DNA of 62,931 bases from contig JAKOGH010000799.1 in assembly GCA_024811115.1 (NCBI GenBank), forward strand, positions 1-62,931. Reading direction: 5' to 3'. The number at the start of each line of letters is the position of its first letter. Positions within the stretch are counted from its first letter, which is position 1. The stretch is from Terana coerulea (taxonomy: Eukaryota > Basidiomycota > Agaricomycetes > Polyporales > Phanerochaetaceae). The position numbers and the translations under genes were made by a program. This document shows positions 1 through 10,720 of the stretch, piece after piece. The notes beneath the pieces are model-generated. The model ran no database searches and had not been told where the DNA came from. It worked only from the letters and a program-made list of their open reading frames with translations.

Positions 1-870
1 TCGAGATCGAGCTCGAAGAAGGTACGTCCGCCTTTCGGTTCTATATACCAATTGTCTCCTGCCGAGCGTTCTGCTCTAACAGAGTACATCGAGTCGAACC
101 TTAAGAAGGGTTTCATTCGTCGTTCAACTTCTTCAGTCGGCCTCGCCCCATCCTCTTTGTTCGCAAAGACTGGAGACTTACGTCTCTGCGTCGATTATCG
201 TGGGCTCAATGCCATCACGAAGAAAAACCGTACCCACTCCCACTCATTGATGATCTCCTTGACCGCGTCCAGGGCTGTTCTCACTTCTCGGTCATCGACC
301 TGAAGAATGCCTTTAACCTCATGCGTGTCAAGGGATGGAGACGAGTGGAAGACGGCCTTTCGCACGCCCATGGGCCTCTACGAGTACCTGGTTATGCCCT
401 TTGGTCTTACTAATGCCCCTGCTACCTTTCAGGCTCTCATCCAGGATACCCTCCGTGACTACCTCGACGTTTTCTGCGTCGTCTACCTCGACGACATCCT
501 CATCTTCTCCCGCTTCCCAAGCTGAGCACGACCAGCACGTTCAACGTGTGCTGGACCGCCTCAGGACGCTGCACTTATGCGCTAACGCGGAAAAGTGCGA
601 GTTCGACAAATCTGAGGTAACATACCTTGGCTATCTTCTCAGTGCCGATGAGATCCGTATGGATCCTAAGAAGCTTGACACTGTCGCTTCATGGCCAGAG
701 CCTTCATCCGTCAAGGACATTCAATCCTTTCTTGGTTTTACCAATTTCTACCGTCGCTTTGTCAATAACTATGCGCGGCATTGTAGTCCCACTCAATGCA
801 CTCACGCGCAAGGACACGCCGTTCATCTTTTCGAACGGGCGTGTCGAGATGCCTTCAAATCGTTGAAGAA
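1..870 (+). pseudogene. pol: Reverse transcriptase domain, Gypsy family A
   Basis: This domain would copy the element RNA into DNA. From the left edge the translation gives the pre-RT stretch ending in LSPAER, then [25 protein letters not shown] (about 400-435) and the catalytic box YLDDILIF (about 484-507). The thumb and connection follow with EKCEFDKSEVTYLGYLLS and FLGFTNFYRRFV. The active-site DD pair is intact. The frame changes near position 50, between about 230 and 306, near 520 and near 780, so no continuous protein could be made. Family assignment is firm from the order and wording of the motifs. Confidence 0.92.
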
Positions 871-899
871 GGCTCTCTTGTCTTACCCTGTTCTTCATC

Positions 900-1290
900 A
901 TTTTAATCCTTCTCGTCCATGCACCCTCGCTACTGATGCTTCAGACTTTGCGATTTCAGGTGTGATGCAGCAGCCTGACGATGACGGTCTTTTGCACCCA
1001 GTCGGCTACTACTCTCGCGAAGCTCACACCTGCCGAGATCAACTACGAGGTGCACGACAAAGAGCTCCTCGCTGTCGTTGACTCCTTTCGCGACATGCGC
1101 GCGTGGCTCCGTGGCTTGTCGCCCCGTCTCAGTCATCTCAGACCACAAAACCTTGAGTATTTCATGTCTTCTCGTGTTCTTAATCGTCGCCAGGCCCGCT
1201 GGTCGATGTTTCTTTCTGAATTTAACTTTCGTCTTGTGGGGCCTGGCCATAAAACGTTGCTGACTCTCCTTCCCGACGGCCTTCGTGCCT
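900..1290 (+). pseudogene. pol: RNase H domain, Gypsy family A
   Basis: Follows the RT directly. [14 protein letters not shown] (about 930-970) carries the first catalytic Asp. The family's VGYYSR, NYEVHDKELLAVVDSF and RRQARWSMFLSEF follow. A break near 1020 and another near 1130 move the reading through three frames. The last part continues into the tether towards the integrase zinc finger. This domain would degrade the RNA strand during cDNA synthesis. Confidence 0.9.
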
Positions 1291-1459
1291 AAAAAGGGGG
1301 ATGACGTCCTAGCAGAGCAACGCCAGACTCTCTTAACCGCTGAATATACTGAACTACTTTTTCCTTCTTTAGACTCTCCGCCCTTACCCTCCTCTGTCGC
1401 CACCGTCCCAATTGCTATTTCTGCCCTCACTACGCTTGCGATAGACAACTCCATCCTCC

Positions 1460-2400
1460 TTGAATGCTTCAAGACTGCGTTCCGGGACGATGTCGAGTGG
1501 CGCGAAGCTCTGGCACATGGCAACGCCGGACTTCACTGCCCAAGACGGCATGGTCTTTCATAAAGGCCGACTCTTCGTTCTGGCTCCCTTGCATGCTGAT
1601 ATCCTTCACTCTAGGCATGACGCTCTTGTCGCGAGGTCACTCTGGACGCAACTGAACCCTGCGTTCGTCCAGCGTAACTACTCCTGGCCTGGGATGCAGA
1701 CTTACCGTCCGCTGCTATGTCCCAAGCGTGCGACGTTTGTGCCCGCATCAAAATGCCTCGCCATAAGCCGTATGGTCTTCTCCAGGCCTTTGGAGTTGCC
1801 TACACGCCCTTGGAAAGCGATCACAATGGACTTCATTGTGAAGCTTCCGCCCTCGCACGGCTACGACTCTATTTGGGTTGTCTGTGATCGTATGACTCGC
1901 GCAGCGCATTTCGTGCCTTGCAAAGAGTCTATGACCGCCGTTGAGCTGGCATGGCTCTTTCTTGATTGTATCTTCGTTACCACGGTCTCCCTGAATCCAT
2001 CATCTCCGACCGTGGTTCTTTATTCATCTCACACTTCTGGAAACAACTCACCACTCTTCTTCAAGTAGATCATTGCACATCGACCGCATACCACCCTCAG
2101 ACGGATGGACTGACCGAGCGTACCAACCAGACGCTTGAGACGTACCTCCGCTAGCGTACTGCTCTTACCAGGCAGGACGATTGAGTCGACTACCTGCCAG
2201 TAGCAGAGTTCGCGTTTAATAACGCTGAAAACGCGTCCACCAAGCAGACTCCCTTCTTCGCCAACTTTGCCTACCACTCTACCTTCAAGCCACAGATCAC
2301 CGAGCGTTCCACTGTTCCTGCCGCTCACGATCTCGCTCAACGCCTCGACCACATCTACGCCAAACTCCGAGCCGAGCTGAAACATGCTCAGGACGTCCAG
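1460..2400 (+). pseudogene. pol: Integrase (zinc-binding and DDE core), Gypsy family A
   Basis: The N-terminal zinc-binding region is recognisable as HDALVA...NYSWPGMQTY and a later cysteine pair (CDVCAR in the shifted frame). The core has MDFIVKLPPSHGYDSIWVVCDRMT (first Asp), then after a frameshift near 1965 [16 protein letters not shown] (second Asp) and [18 protein letters not shown] (Glu). All three catalytic acids are present although frames differ. A TAG near 2152 follows LETYLR. The C-terminal part (2160-2400) is only partly readable. Confidence 0.9.
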
Positions 2401-2589
2401 TCACGCAACTACAATGCATGTGTAGGACGCGGCCAGTCTACAAGCCCGACCAGCTCGTTTGGCTACTCCGTCGGAATATCAAGACAACTCGTCCGTCTGA
2501 TAAGCTCGACCACTGTCGTCTTAGCCCCTTCCCTGTCGCTCGACAGATTTCATCACTCGTATACCAACTTCGTCTTCCCTCATACCTTT

Positions 2590-2907
2590 CTCGCCTTTAT
2601 CCCGTCTTCCATGTTTCCTTCTCGAACCCTACCATGACCCTTCAGAATTTCACCCACATGCCCCTCCCGGAACGTTTTGACGTACACCCAGACTCTCTAT
2701 CTCCCGTCGCCACTCGCGAAATCGACACCATCCTCGAAGTCTCGCAAGATAGGCCACCGCTATGAGTACTTCGTCCGCTGGAAGGCGCTTCCGGACGAAG
2801 AAAACTCATGGGTGCCTCTGTCTGACATTCCTACAACTGCCAACGAGCTCGTTGAACGCTTTCATCGCCGCCATCCGACGCGCCACGTCCTCATCGTCTC
2901 GTCATAG
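2590..2907 (+). pseudogene. pol: C-terminal integrase tail and chromodomain, Gypsy family A
   Basis: YPVFHVS near 2597 is the usual link before the chromodomain of fungal chromoviruses. After a frameshift near 2740, YEYFVRWKALPDEENSWVPL contains the aromatic and Trp positions of a chromodomain, followed by an acidic helix and ERFHRRHP. Chromodomains steer integration to marked chromatin. A stop at 2905-2907 ends the frame. The 330 bp after it are C-rich (Pro/Ser/Leu in any frame) and may be a low-complexity tail. Confidence 0.85.
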
Positions 2908-3239
2908 ACCAGTCCTTTCCTGCACCCGTTCCCGTTAATGCTAATCCTCCTTTGCCTTCTTCTGCTCCTCAGATGCCCTCGTCGCCCACTGCCTCCTCGC
3001 CGCTGTCCTTGCCCGCTGCCTCCTTTCGCTGAAGCCTCGCCGCTGCCTCCGTTGTCCCGTTGCCCGCTGCCGTTCCTTCTGCTGCCGCTCATCTGCGCTC
3101 CCTTCGCCCGTCTGCGAACCTCACCTCATCGTACGTCGCACCCCAGCAGACCACAACGCGCTCCGGTTGTGTGTCTCGCCCAGCCGAAAGGCTTGATCCT
3201 CGCATCCCTGGTCGCTGAGCATGTCATTCGCTCGTGGCT

Positions 3240-3253
3240 TAAAAGGGGGATGA
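3240..3253 (+). other. Polypurine tract before the 3' LTR, family A
   Basis: A run of A and G ending in AAAAGGGGGATGA sits directly before the LTR start TGTAACG, the position and composition of a plus-strand primer. Confidence 0.75.
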
Positions 3254-3749
3254 TGTAACGGTTCGACCATTACACGGCCATTCTAGCACACACACGGACA
3301 CTTTAGCACACTCACGGGCACTCTAGATACATACACGGGCACTCGTATATACTCAACGGACACTCCACGGTCTCTGTAGCACGGTCCGGGCGTTTCGGAC
3401 ATTCTGGTTGCTTACGATTTCCTTATCCGGCTTCATTCCTTCTCCATTCGTCTCGGCGCTCTGTATTTCCAACCAGGCACTCGCGTCCTCCTTTTATCCC
3501 TCTCGCGTTCTCGTTTCTCCCTATCGATTCATCTCATGTACCTGACACTAGCTTACTGGCATTGTCTTATAGTCTACGGCCTCCCGTCCTGTACCCTCGT
3601 CGAATCAATGCCAGTGTCTGGCACCTCACTCGGAATTCTCCGCTCGCTCTCGTCCTTGCCGTCTTCAACGTCTGCCTGTCCTCTGGAAGGTTTCGCCCTC
3701 GTCTTGGCGTGCCCTTCACAGTAAGAACTTTTGTAGCCCAATCATTACA
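3254..3749 (+). repeat. 3' LTR of Gypsy family A (about 496 bp)
   Basis: Begins TGTAACG straight after the polypurine tract. Its likely end is TCATTACA, which gives short inverted ends TGTAA/TTACA. The first 130 bp hold several spaced copies of a short CACGGRCACT-like word. No second copy exists in the window, so the right end is inferred only from the inverted end and could be misplaced. Confidence 0.6.
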
Positions 3750-5075
3750 TAAGCAAATGTTTGTACTACTATAGTAAGTAGCCGCTACTAGTGGTTACTA
3801 GAGTAACATACTTGCTGTTGCTTAGTGTGACAGAGAACATGTCAATAACTGTAGTACTTTAAACATATCTATACATAACAGCACTTATGCTCCAGTATGT
3901 AGTCTAATCTACTAACATGTAAGTTCCGCGGTTCGCACCACGTGCTCGCGAGCTGCTGAATGTGAGGTTTGTTCAGTTTGTGAGCCGTTATACACCACAG
4001 GCCTGTGAGACTGCGCGCTGCCCTACGGATAACTTAAGTGAGGGAAGAGTCGGGTTCGGGGACATGTCGGTAGGGATGAGCGCCCTATTGATACAGCGAT
4101 TTTTGGGCAGGGCAGAAGCTCGTAGTCGCTGCAGCATGCATGTACCTCCACACAACCCAACAAAGCTACACGAAAATCGCGCGAACCAACGATGCCTATC
4201 GATTGGTGCAAGCAGTACAGAATTTGGGTGGCATTTGGCCACGTTATAGAGATTTCTCACTTCGCCAGTGATGTTGAAAAGCACAGGTGCTACGTGCTGT
4301 GAATTTGTACATGTTTGTTTGGCCTTCAGCCCTTTAGAAATATGCTTGCTCGCTGTGCTCGCTTGCAATTACAGCAAATACTTTGACTTAAGTTCCAGAA
4401 GGTTGGTGGCAACAGCATGATGCACACTTGGCACATACTTGCTGGCAGTTGCTCATCATTGACTTACTGTGATGCTCACTATGTAACCTAAGTGCGTAAG
4501 CCTGCTGGCTGGCATAACGACACTCTTGTTATACTCATTCAAAATTGCTTTCTGACTTGCACTTACTCCTCTATGAAGCTGCAGTAACTTTGCTGATGCG
4601 GATCATAAGGCCTTAAATGCCACCTACCCAGAAATCCAAAATGCTAAACAAAAGTGTGGCAGGACTCCAAGAACTTAAGGGTTTCTCCAAGAAACAGGGT
4701 TTCTGAATAGAATAAGCCCCTGTTAAGTCTACTTTGTGTCAGGAAGAAATAGAAGATAACTGATTTATGCACAAAAGCATTTTAGACGGTTTTTAAAAAA
4801 ATATTGTTATTTTTAGTATTTTAACCTTGATTGACATCACAGGCAGAAATTTTGGCACATGCAAACTTGATGTCATAACCAGCAATAACACTATATGACC
4901 TGTGACCAACTGCAGACTCTAACTGGCAATGATTATGAGAGCTATGTAACACGTAACTGCAGAAAAAGTCAAAAGATACAGTATTCTGTTTCCCTGCCTT
5001 TAGCTCCTAACACTCTCTTGTTTAATCACTTATTTAGTCTTATTTGTTCTCTATTATGGTTATATGCAGCTGTTA
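3750..5075. other. Region without recognisable gene, with a GC-richer island at about 3930-4260
   Basis: AT-rich at both sides. The island holds CpG and short open frames on both strands (for example 3962-4249 plus and 3988-4368 minus) that overlap each other and match no family I recognise. No repeat shared with the rest of the window was found here before about 5080. Confidence 0.5.
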
Positions 5076-5079
5076 CAAT

Positions 5080-6014
5080 TTCTGAATTTACAAAGAAAGG
5101 GTTTTGTACAGCTTGCATATTAGGGCAGCTTTGACTTCTTCATGTTTTAGTACCCCAAGCCCAATAATTCCCACAAATCCTACAAATATTTGGGTAAGCT
5201 TCAAAGCATACAAAACACCTATATCAGTTTATATAGCATTTTTAGTGATGTTCAGCATTTGCAAAAGTTGTTATAGCATATAATATTAGTTTATTCCAAG
5301 TAAAACTACACTAGCCAGAGCTAGATGATGTGTAAATTGCTAGCTATATTTGTAGACATAATAGGCATGCATTTCAAAATGTGAGAATATATTTATGATT
5401 TTTGGTATTTGACCTGTATTTTAATACTGCACTCTATTACTACTACTCACTATCTAGGGAAAATCATATATCTAAAAAGCCAGAGAACTTTGGAGAATTA
5501 TGAATATACTCAGAAAGATGCATACATATGTAAAAACATAATCGCATACTTGATAAATGCTATTTTGCTCTTTTGATGACAAAAAGTCCTTGAACTGAGC
5601 TTTTGCACAGTGCAAGCTCCATAGCTCAGGCTGTGAATGTTTAAAAATCCCAATTGCAATCCACAATAGTTATAACATGCCTGTACACATGCTTGAATAT
5701 GTTCATGATTTCTGGTTTTTTACTTGTATTTTAGTACTGCACTCTATTACTATCAGGAGTAAATTATAGACTAAAAATGCCAGATAAATTTCACAAATTA
5801 GGAATATATTCACAGAGATACATATAGTGGTGAAAAACATGTCTTTGTGCTCTTTGGATGCTATTCTGCTGTTCAGATGGTAATAAGCCTTTGAAACTAG
5901 CTTTTCCGCAATATATACGACATAGCTCAAGCTGTTGATGTCCTAAAATGACAATTATACTCTACAAAGCTTATAACATGTGGCTATATGTATGCACAAA
6001 CATGTTTAGGATTT
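5080..6014 (+). repeat. Left arm of inverted repeat: subterminal tandem units of about 300 bp
   Basis: A unit containing 'CTGCACTCTATTACTA', a 'CCAGA' box and a 'TGCTCTTTTGATG'-like box recurs at about 5393, 5704 and 6002. The segment from about 5085, reading TTTACAAAGAAA and then AGGGCAGCTTTGAC, is the inverted counterpart of about 31700-31920. The third unit is interrupted by the solo LTR at 6015. Confidence 0.75.
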
Positions 6015-6577
6015 TGTCACAAATTTCCCTCAGCGCTAGTCTACAGCGCTTAGAGTGTAACATCAAGTCACGGGACACGTTACCTAGTCGTCACAACAGC
6101 ATTACAAGATGCTGATCAGTTGGCCATGCGACGGACGCATAGTTATCAGGGATATGCCTCATAAGGACATAGGATCATGGACTCAGTTCTGGATTCATTC
6201 TAGACTATGACCTCACTATGAGGTCACTATGACATCGTGTACTGATAGTATACAGTAGCTAGATTAGAACATCTAGATAGTGTTGATGTTAGCATGATAG
6301 CTAGGTCAGATCTGATAAGGGAGTTAGAGCGGTGGTATGCTCTGGAGCCTTAGTCAGACATCACCTGACTGTATTAGTCAGCATATGGTATTGGAGGTCT
6401 TAGATAGTATCTGGGGTCCCTCTACACATGTATATAAGAAGGCTGGTCTGTGGGCTAAACTCTCAGACTCAACAACATTGTTGATTCATATCCACTCTAC
6501 TAGCTCTACTCAAGCCCCTCTGCTTTCCCCACCTATTTCAAGTCATCCCAGCAGGTGAGTATTGTAGTTTTGTGATA
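6015..6577 (+). repeat. Solo LTR of Gypsy family B, with target duplication
   Basis: 563 bp, starting TGTCACAAA and ending TTTGTGATA (imperfect inverted ends). It is flanked by perfect 5-bp direct repeats GATTT at 6010-6014 and 6578-6582, so both ends are exact and this is a real insertion that recombined to a single LTR. A TATA box, TATATAAG, lies at 6431-6438. The predicted RNA start AGACTCAACAA is at 6465. Other copies are at 15071, 30465, 36357-37066 and 56200. Confidence 0.95.
6431..6475 (+). promoter_or_regulatory. Family B LTR core promoter: TATA box and predicted transcript start
   Basis: TATATAAG at 6431-6438 is followed 34 nt later (first T to first A) by AGACTCAACAA at 6465-6475. 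The same spacing holds in the 15071 LTR (TATA at 15488, AGACTCAATAA at 15522). The second word matters because its reverse complement is the putative primer binding site next to the 5' LTR at 15637. The start is inferred from spacing and from that complementarity, not mapped. Confidence 0.6.
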
Positions 6578-7344
6578 GATTTATGACATTTTGTTCAGTT
6601 TATAGTGCATTGCTCTATACTTGCCACTTAGAGCTACATCTAAGTATATTACATGCAATCCTTCTCCTAGTGGTTATGCTATAGCTAGGGTCTCTATGGC
6701 ATCACTTAGAGATATTATTATATTATCTATACTACTGCCAACCATTGTCAGCCAGTTAAGATAGTGAGCACGCTGTGTAAAACAGTGAGCAAACTTGCCA
6801 AAGTTGTAGCACTTTAAACTGGCTGGCCAATCTGAGTTTTAGAATAGGCACCTAGGTCTGGCTCTAAGCAAGTCACATGCTTTGCAAGCATTGTCTTGTT
6901 AGCTGTTTTGCAACACTTTCTTTTACTACCACTATTTTTGATACAAACTCAAGTGCAATGAATATCAATAAGAGTATAACATTCTATACAGTATACCTCT
7001 CTGCTAGTGCTCTGAAGCCTTTTGCTATGCCTTGGGCATAGCATTAGACTTTATAACAGCTCATTGAATGTACACAATAGTACAAATGGTATGACAGACA
7101 TCAAACCAGAAATTTTTATATTGGTTAGCAATATGGTATCATAAAGTAGTGCCTCAGAAAGTCTCCAGCCAAATGATGGCATGGTTTTGAGCACTGTTAT
7201 GAAAAGGCACCTATTATTGGATAACATGGTTTTGGGCACTAAAATGATAAGTCACTGGAATTCAAATAAAATAGCATTAAATACTGCTATAAAAACTTTG
7301 AAAGGATGTCTTGCAATAAAACATGCTATAGTAATGTATGTATA
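6578..7344 (+). repeat. Left inverted arm, non-coding Helitron-associated sequence
   Basis: Reads as the inverted copy of about 29460-30460. Shared landmarks include the words around CTCTGAAGCCTTTTGCTATGCC (left) against the reverse complement of 29925-29965, and GGCATGGTTTTGAGCAC against about 29585-29600. No coding potential is recognised. Confidence 0.7.
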
Positions 7345-8206
7345 GAGAAGCTCAAAAGTAACCTAAGTATAGTTAGCAGGCTTAAAAAGATTGGCTTATA
7401 TTTTTTAACTAAGAAAGCTTTTGATACAAATTTTTATAATTAAAAAGCACCATAACGAAGTTTTCTTTTTCGATCTAGCCATATTACCAAATATGGTAAG
7501 CTTAGATAGATAAATGCACACTATATGCTAAAGTTGCATTTTAAACAAATTAAAAATAGTTTGGCAACAAAATATGCTACAGACTTGTTGTATAGCTCAA
7601 AGTGAACCTAGACATGTTTACTTTCTAAAAATATTATATGGCTCTGCATGCTAGCAAGGTAATTTCTTAGCAATGCAATATATCTTATAAATAGTTAGTT
7701 GATAGTTTGTAACAGTTATATATATGTATATAATGTATATATACAAAATAAACTTTATATATATAATCTGTATGTTAGTATGCATAATTTTACAAAAGTA
7801 TAGCTATATATAATTACTTAATGCGAAAATATAGTGCATTTATGTTTTTGCAAAATGATAACCCATATTATTTGCAGTATAGTGTAATATGCAGAATGAA
7901 TGGTAGGCCTGCCTAATATGGCCTTAGAAGCAACTATATGCAGGTTTACTTTGAACTATAATGTGTCTGTAGCATATTTTGTTGCCAAACTATGGTTGAT
8001 TCATTTAAAATGCAAGTTTAGCATATAGTATGCATTTATTTGTTATAACTTACTATATATGATAATATAGTGACATTTAAACAAAGTTTTGTTATAGCGC
8101 TTTTCAATCATAAAACATTTGTATCAAAAGCTTTCTCAGTTAAAAAGAATATAAGCTAATCTTTCTAAGCCTGCTAACTGTACTTGCATTATTTTTTGAG
8201 CTTCAC
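7345..8206. mobile_element. Foldback (long inverted-repeat) element, copy 1
   Basis: 862 bp made of two inverted arms of roughly 400 bp around an AT-rich centre near 7770 (TATA/TGTA runs). The ends are GNGAAGCTCAAAA and its complement. Arm landmarks AGTTAGCAGGCTTA, AGTTTGGCAACAAAATATGCTA and CTAGACATGTTTACTTTCT occur once in each orientation. TATA (7341-7344) and TGTA (8207-8210) flank it. The right arm of the larger inverted repeat has the same flanks joined without this element at about 29480, i.e. an empty site. No transposase is encoded; it resembles a MITE or foldback element. Confidence 0.85.
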
Positions 8207-8870
8207 TGTAGTTGGATTGCATTTGTTTTTAGGCAGTTATGTGCGTTTTGTACAACTCCTAGGCATACTATGCAAGTGTTAGCTTGCTATTGTAAGCTAT
8301 TTTTTGAAGACAATCTATATATAAGCATGACTTCATGTAAACAATAAAAGCAATGCCTACAATATTCCAATACAATGGCTTTTTACTAGTTAAACTTCAA
8401 AGTGGCTTATTCCATAAATCAGCACTAAGTATTTGGGTATGCTTTGATGTAAAAGAAAAAGTACTTAGTAGTTGTTATTGCAGCATTAGTCTTTTTCCTA
8501 AACATGGCTGAGATTCAGCTCTTGGCTTAGTAAAGGCATAACACATAGACAATGACTTAGTGGTGACTCAGCAGCTGACCAAACACAAGCTGTTTACTCT
8601 TTGACTCATAATAAATGACTGTAACAGCCCTTTTTCTCAGTTTACTCATACTAGCACATAATACATATGTAATAGACTCTGTACTGGTAATTGAACTTAT
8701 AAGTAGTATATAAAAGCCCTTGTAGTAAGCCTAAGTCCTTATCTCAACCTCTTGATCACTGAAACTTAGATAAGCCTACTATTGTACTAGTTATAAACTG
8801 CAATACTGACTTCTATAATTCAAAGAAAGCAAAGATATTTAAACTTAGCAATTATTAAGCTACTTTTTAA
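8207..8870 (+). repeat. Left inverted arm, non-coding stretch next to the Helitron gene
   Basis: Pairs in inverted orientation with about 28960-29470: GCAGTTATGTGCGTTTTGTAC and the ATATAAGCATGACTTCATG stretch match the reverse complement of about 29340-29455. The last ~200 bp hold no recognised feature. Confidence 0.6.
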
Positions 8871-10065
8871 GCAATATATATATACAATGTTCAATATCTT
8901 TAACTTTATTTGAACCAACTAAAACTACATTAATACATGCAGAGTGCATGCAGTTATTCTAAAGTAAACATGCTATAAAAGAAAAACTAAAGTCAAATGT
9001 GCACTGTAATATTCATTGCAGAAATGATAAGAAATATCAAGCAAAGTATAAAGCTCACAAAAAGAAAAGTATATATCTAATAAGTCTTCTCTAAGCCACT
9101 TAGTAAAGAATTACTTATAAAGGTAATAAATGATTTTTATGAGGATACTAGCTTTACAAAGATAGAAAAATATAGCTGTGCAGTTCGTAGTACTTTAACA
9201 TTTATTAAACAGTTGATGTTGCTTAGTAAAATCCAATATCTTTTGAATTATTTGGTTACTAATGGTATTACTCAAGTTGAATGGATATCTGCAGATGATC
9301 TAATTTCTAACATATTAAGACCTGCTCTTGCCTCTAACTGTAGGCATATATGTAATTCTTGCAATTTCAGCTTGCAAAATGGCAATATATCCAAGTTAGC
9401 ACTGGCTAACAGCTTATGGTCTGGAGATGTATGAAAAGTATTACAAAACATGAACTAGACTGAATAACTACTCATTTCAAGAATTATTCACAACTATTAT
9501 GTAGTTAGAGTGTTAGTGTCAAAAATGCATAAAATGTGAGCTAATGCAGTTTGTTATGCTGTACCAATGTTAAAAATTATAGATATTTTGCCACCAAAGT
9601 AAGAAAAATTAGACAATATGCTAGCATTTTGTATTTGGGTCCTACTAAGCCTACAACTGAGGAGTATAAGAGAACACCATGTTTATTGCATTATAGCAAG
9701 GTAATAGCAGCATTGGAATAGCTTAAAATTAACTACAAGAACTATAGAAATATCGAAATATTAGAGGATAATATAAAGGAATATCCTAAAGACAAATTAC
9801 TAGTTGCTGTAAATTATTGTAAAGAAAATGAAAGTGAAGATCCAGAATCTGCTACAGTTAGTGATAAAAAAGAGAATGAAGGCACTACAGAAGGCCAATG
9901 CCCTTTTGCTGTGCACACTCTGACAACTGAGGAGTTAACTGAGTTAATTAGCAACAATAACTATGTGAAAATTGGCAATAAAGCTTTGCTGCACTTTAAA
10001 TAAGATGGAAAGGCATTAGCTATAATTTATTCTTTAAATTCTGAGTTATTGTATGATAATCCTTA
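8870..10065 (+). pseudogene. Helitron replicase-helicase, N-terminal fragment (plus-strand copy)
   Basis: This is the beginning of a fungal Helitron protein, with the zinc-like and DUF6570 region that precedes the Rep domain. Readable stretches are CRHICNSCNFSLQNGNISKLALANSLWSGDV (about 9340-9433, split here only for description), then KMXANAVCYAVPMLKI, LDNMLAF, PTTEEYKRTP, and the acidic tract to about 9900. It matches the minus-strand copy at 27760-28660 codon for codon, with many stops. The match ends at about 10065, so the Rep and helicase parts are missing. Confidence 0.8.
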
Positions 10066-10074
10066 CCTATAGTA

Positions 10075-10720
10075 GCAGTTAAAAGTCATGCACAGGAGTA
10101 ATTTGGCCTCAAGGTCATTTAACTATATCTTTCTAACTAGAAGGCTTTAGCATACAATGAAAATATCATTGTGTAGCTACAACTGATATTTAATTTTGAC
10201 AATGTACAAAATACCATATATAGTGATGATGCTAGCTTTAAAGTGCAAATAGTCGGAATTTGCACTAATACTTATTTCAATTATACCTTCACTAATGAAA
10301 TATATATTGCTTTAGTAAAGATATAATACAAATGCTGAGATGATATAGTTTTATGACTACACTATGTCCATTTGATTGTAGCTTCTAATGCCTAAGCAAT
10401 GATGGAAAACATTTTGTTGCTGTAGTACTCATATTTAGTAACATTTCTGAAGCTCTATATAAAGCAGATATATATATGTAACATTTTTCACATATGCTAA
10501 GTGGATTATAAAAAGTGAAGCATTTGATAGCGCAGGTAGTACATTACTTATCAAGCTGGTAATAAAATAAATATATAATGGATAATGTGATACTAAGATG
10601 TTTTCTATTATTGCATGTGCATCAGAAGCTATAATCAAATAAATGTAATATAGTTACAAAACTACATCATCTCAGCAGTTGTATTATGTTATTACTAAAG
10701 CAATATGTCCTTTACCTGGG
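10075..10720. repeat. Inverted-repeat junction in the Helitron region
   Basis: Two arms, about 10290-10490 and 10500-10705, are inverted copies around a centre near 10495. For example TTGATTGTAGCTTCTAATGC at 10373 faces TCAGAAGCTATAATCAAAT near 10622. A related palindrome occurs at 51240-51500. The preceding 10080-10330 also recurs inverted at 51460-51720. The two sites therefore share a composite repeat whose identity I do not know. Confidence 0.6.

Larger units (their letters stand above)
1..3749 (+). mobile_element. Ty3/Gypsy retrotransposon family A, 5' truncated by the window edge
   Basis: The order RT, RNase H, integrase, chromodomain, polypurine tract, 3' LTR is that of a chromovirus-type Ty3/Gypsy element. 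Gag, protease and the 5' LTR lie outside the window. The open reading frame is broken by several single-base frameshifts and stops, so this copy is dead. It is GC-rich and full of CpG, unlike the AT-rich DNA after 3.75 kb, which suggests a younger insertion or one that escaped CpG decay. Confidence 0.93.

Noticed and set aside
930..1523. 197-codon minus-strand frame across the family A RNase H.
   Set aside because: It is the shadow of the real plus-strand pol; its composition is Arg/Ser-rich with no domain.
5393..6014. CRISPR-like repeated array.
   Set aside because: Units of about 300 bp, diverged, in eukaryotic repeat DNA; no short identical repeats with unique spacers.
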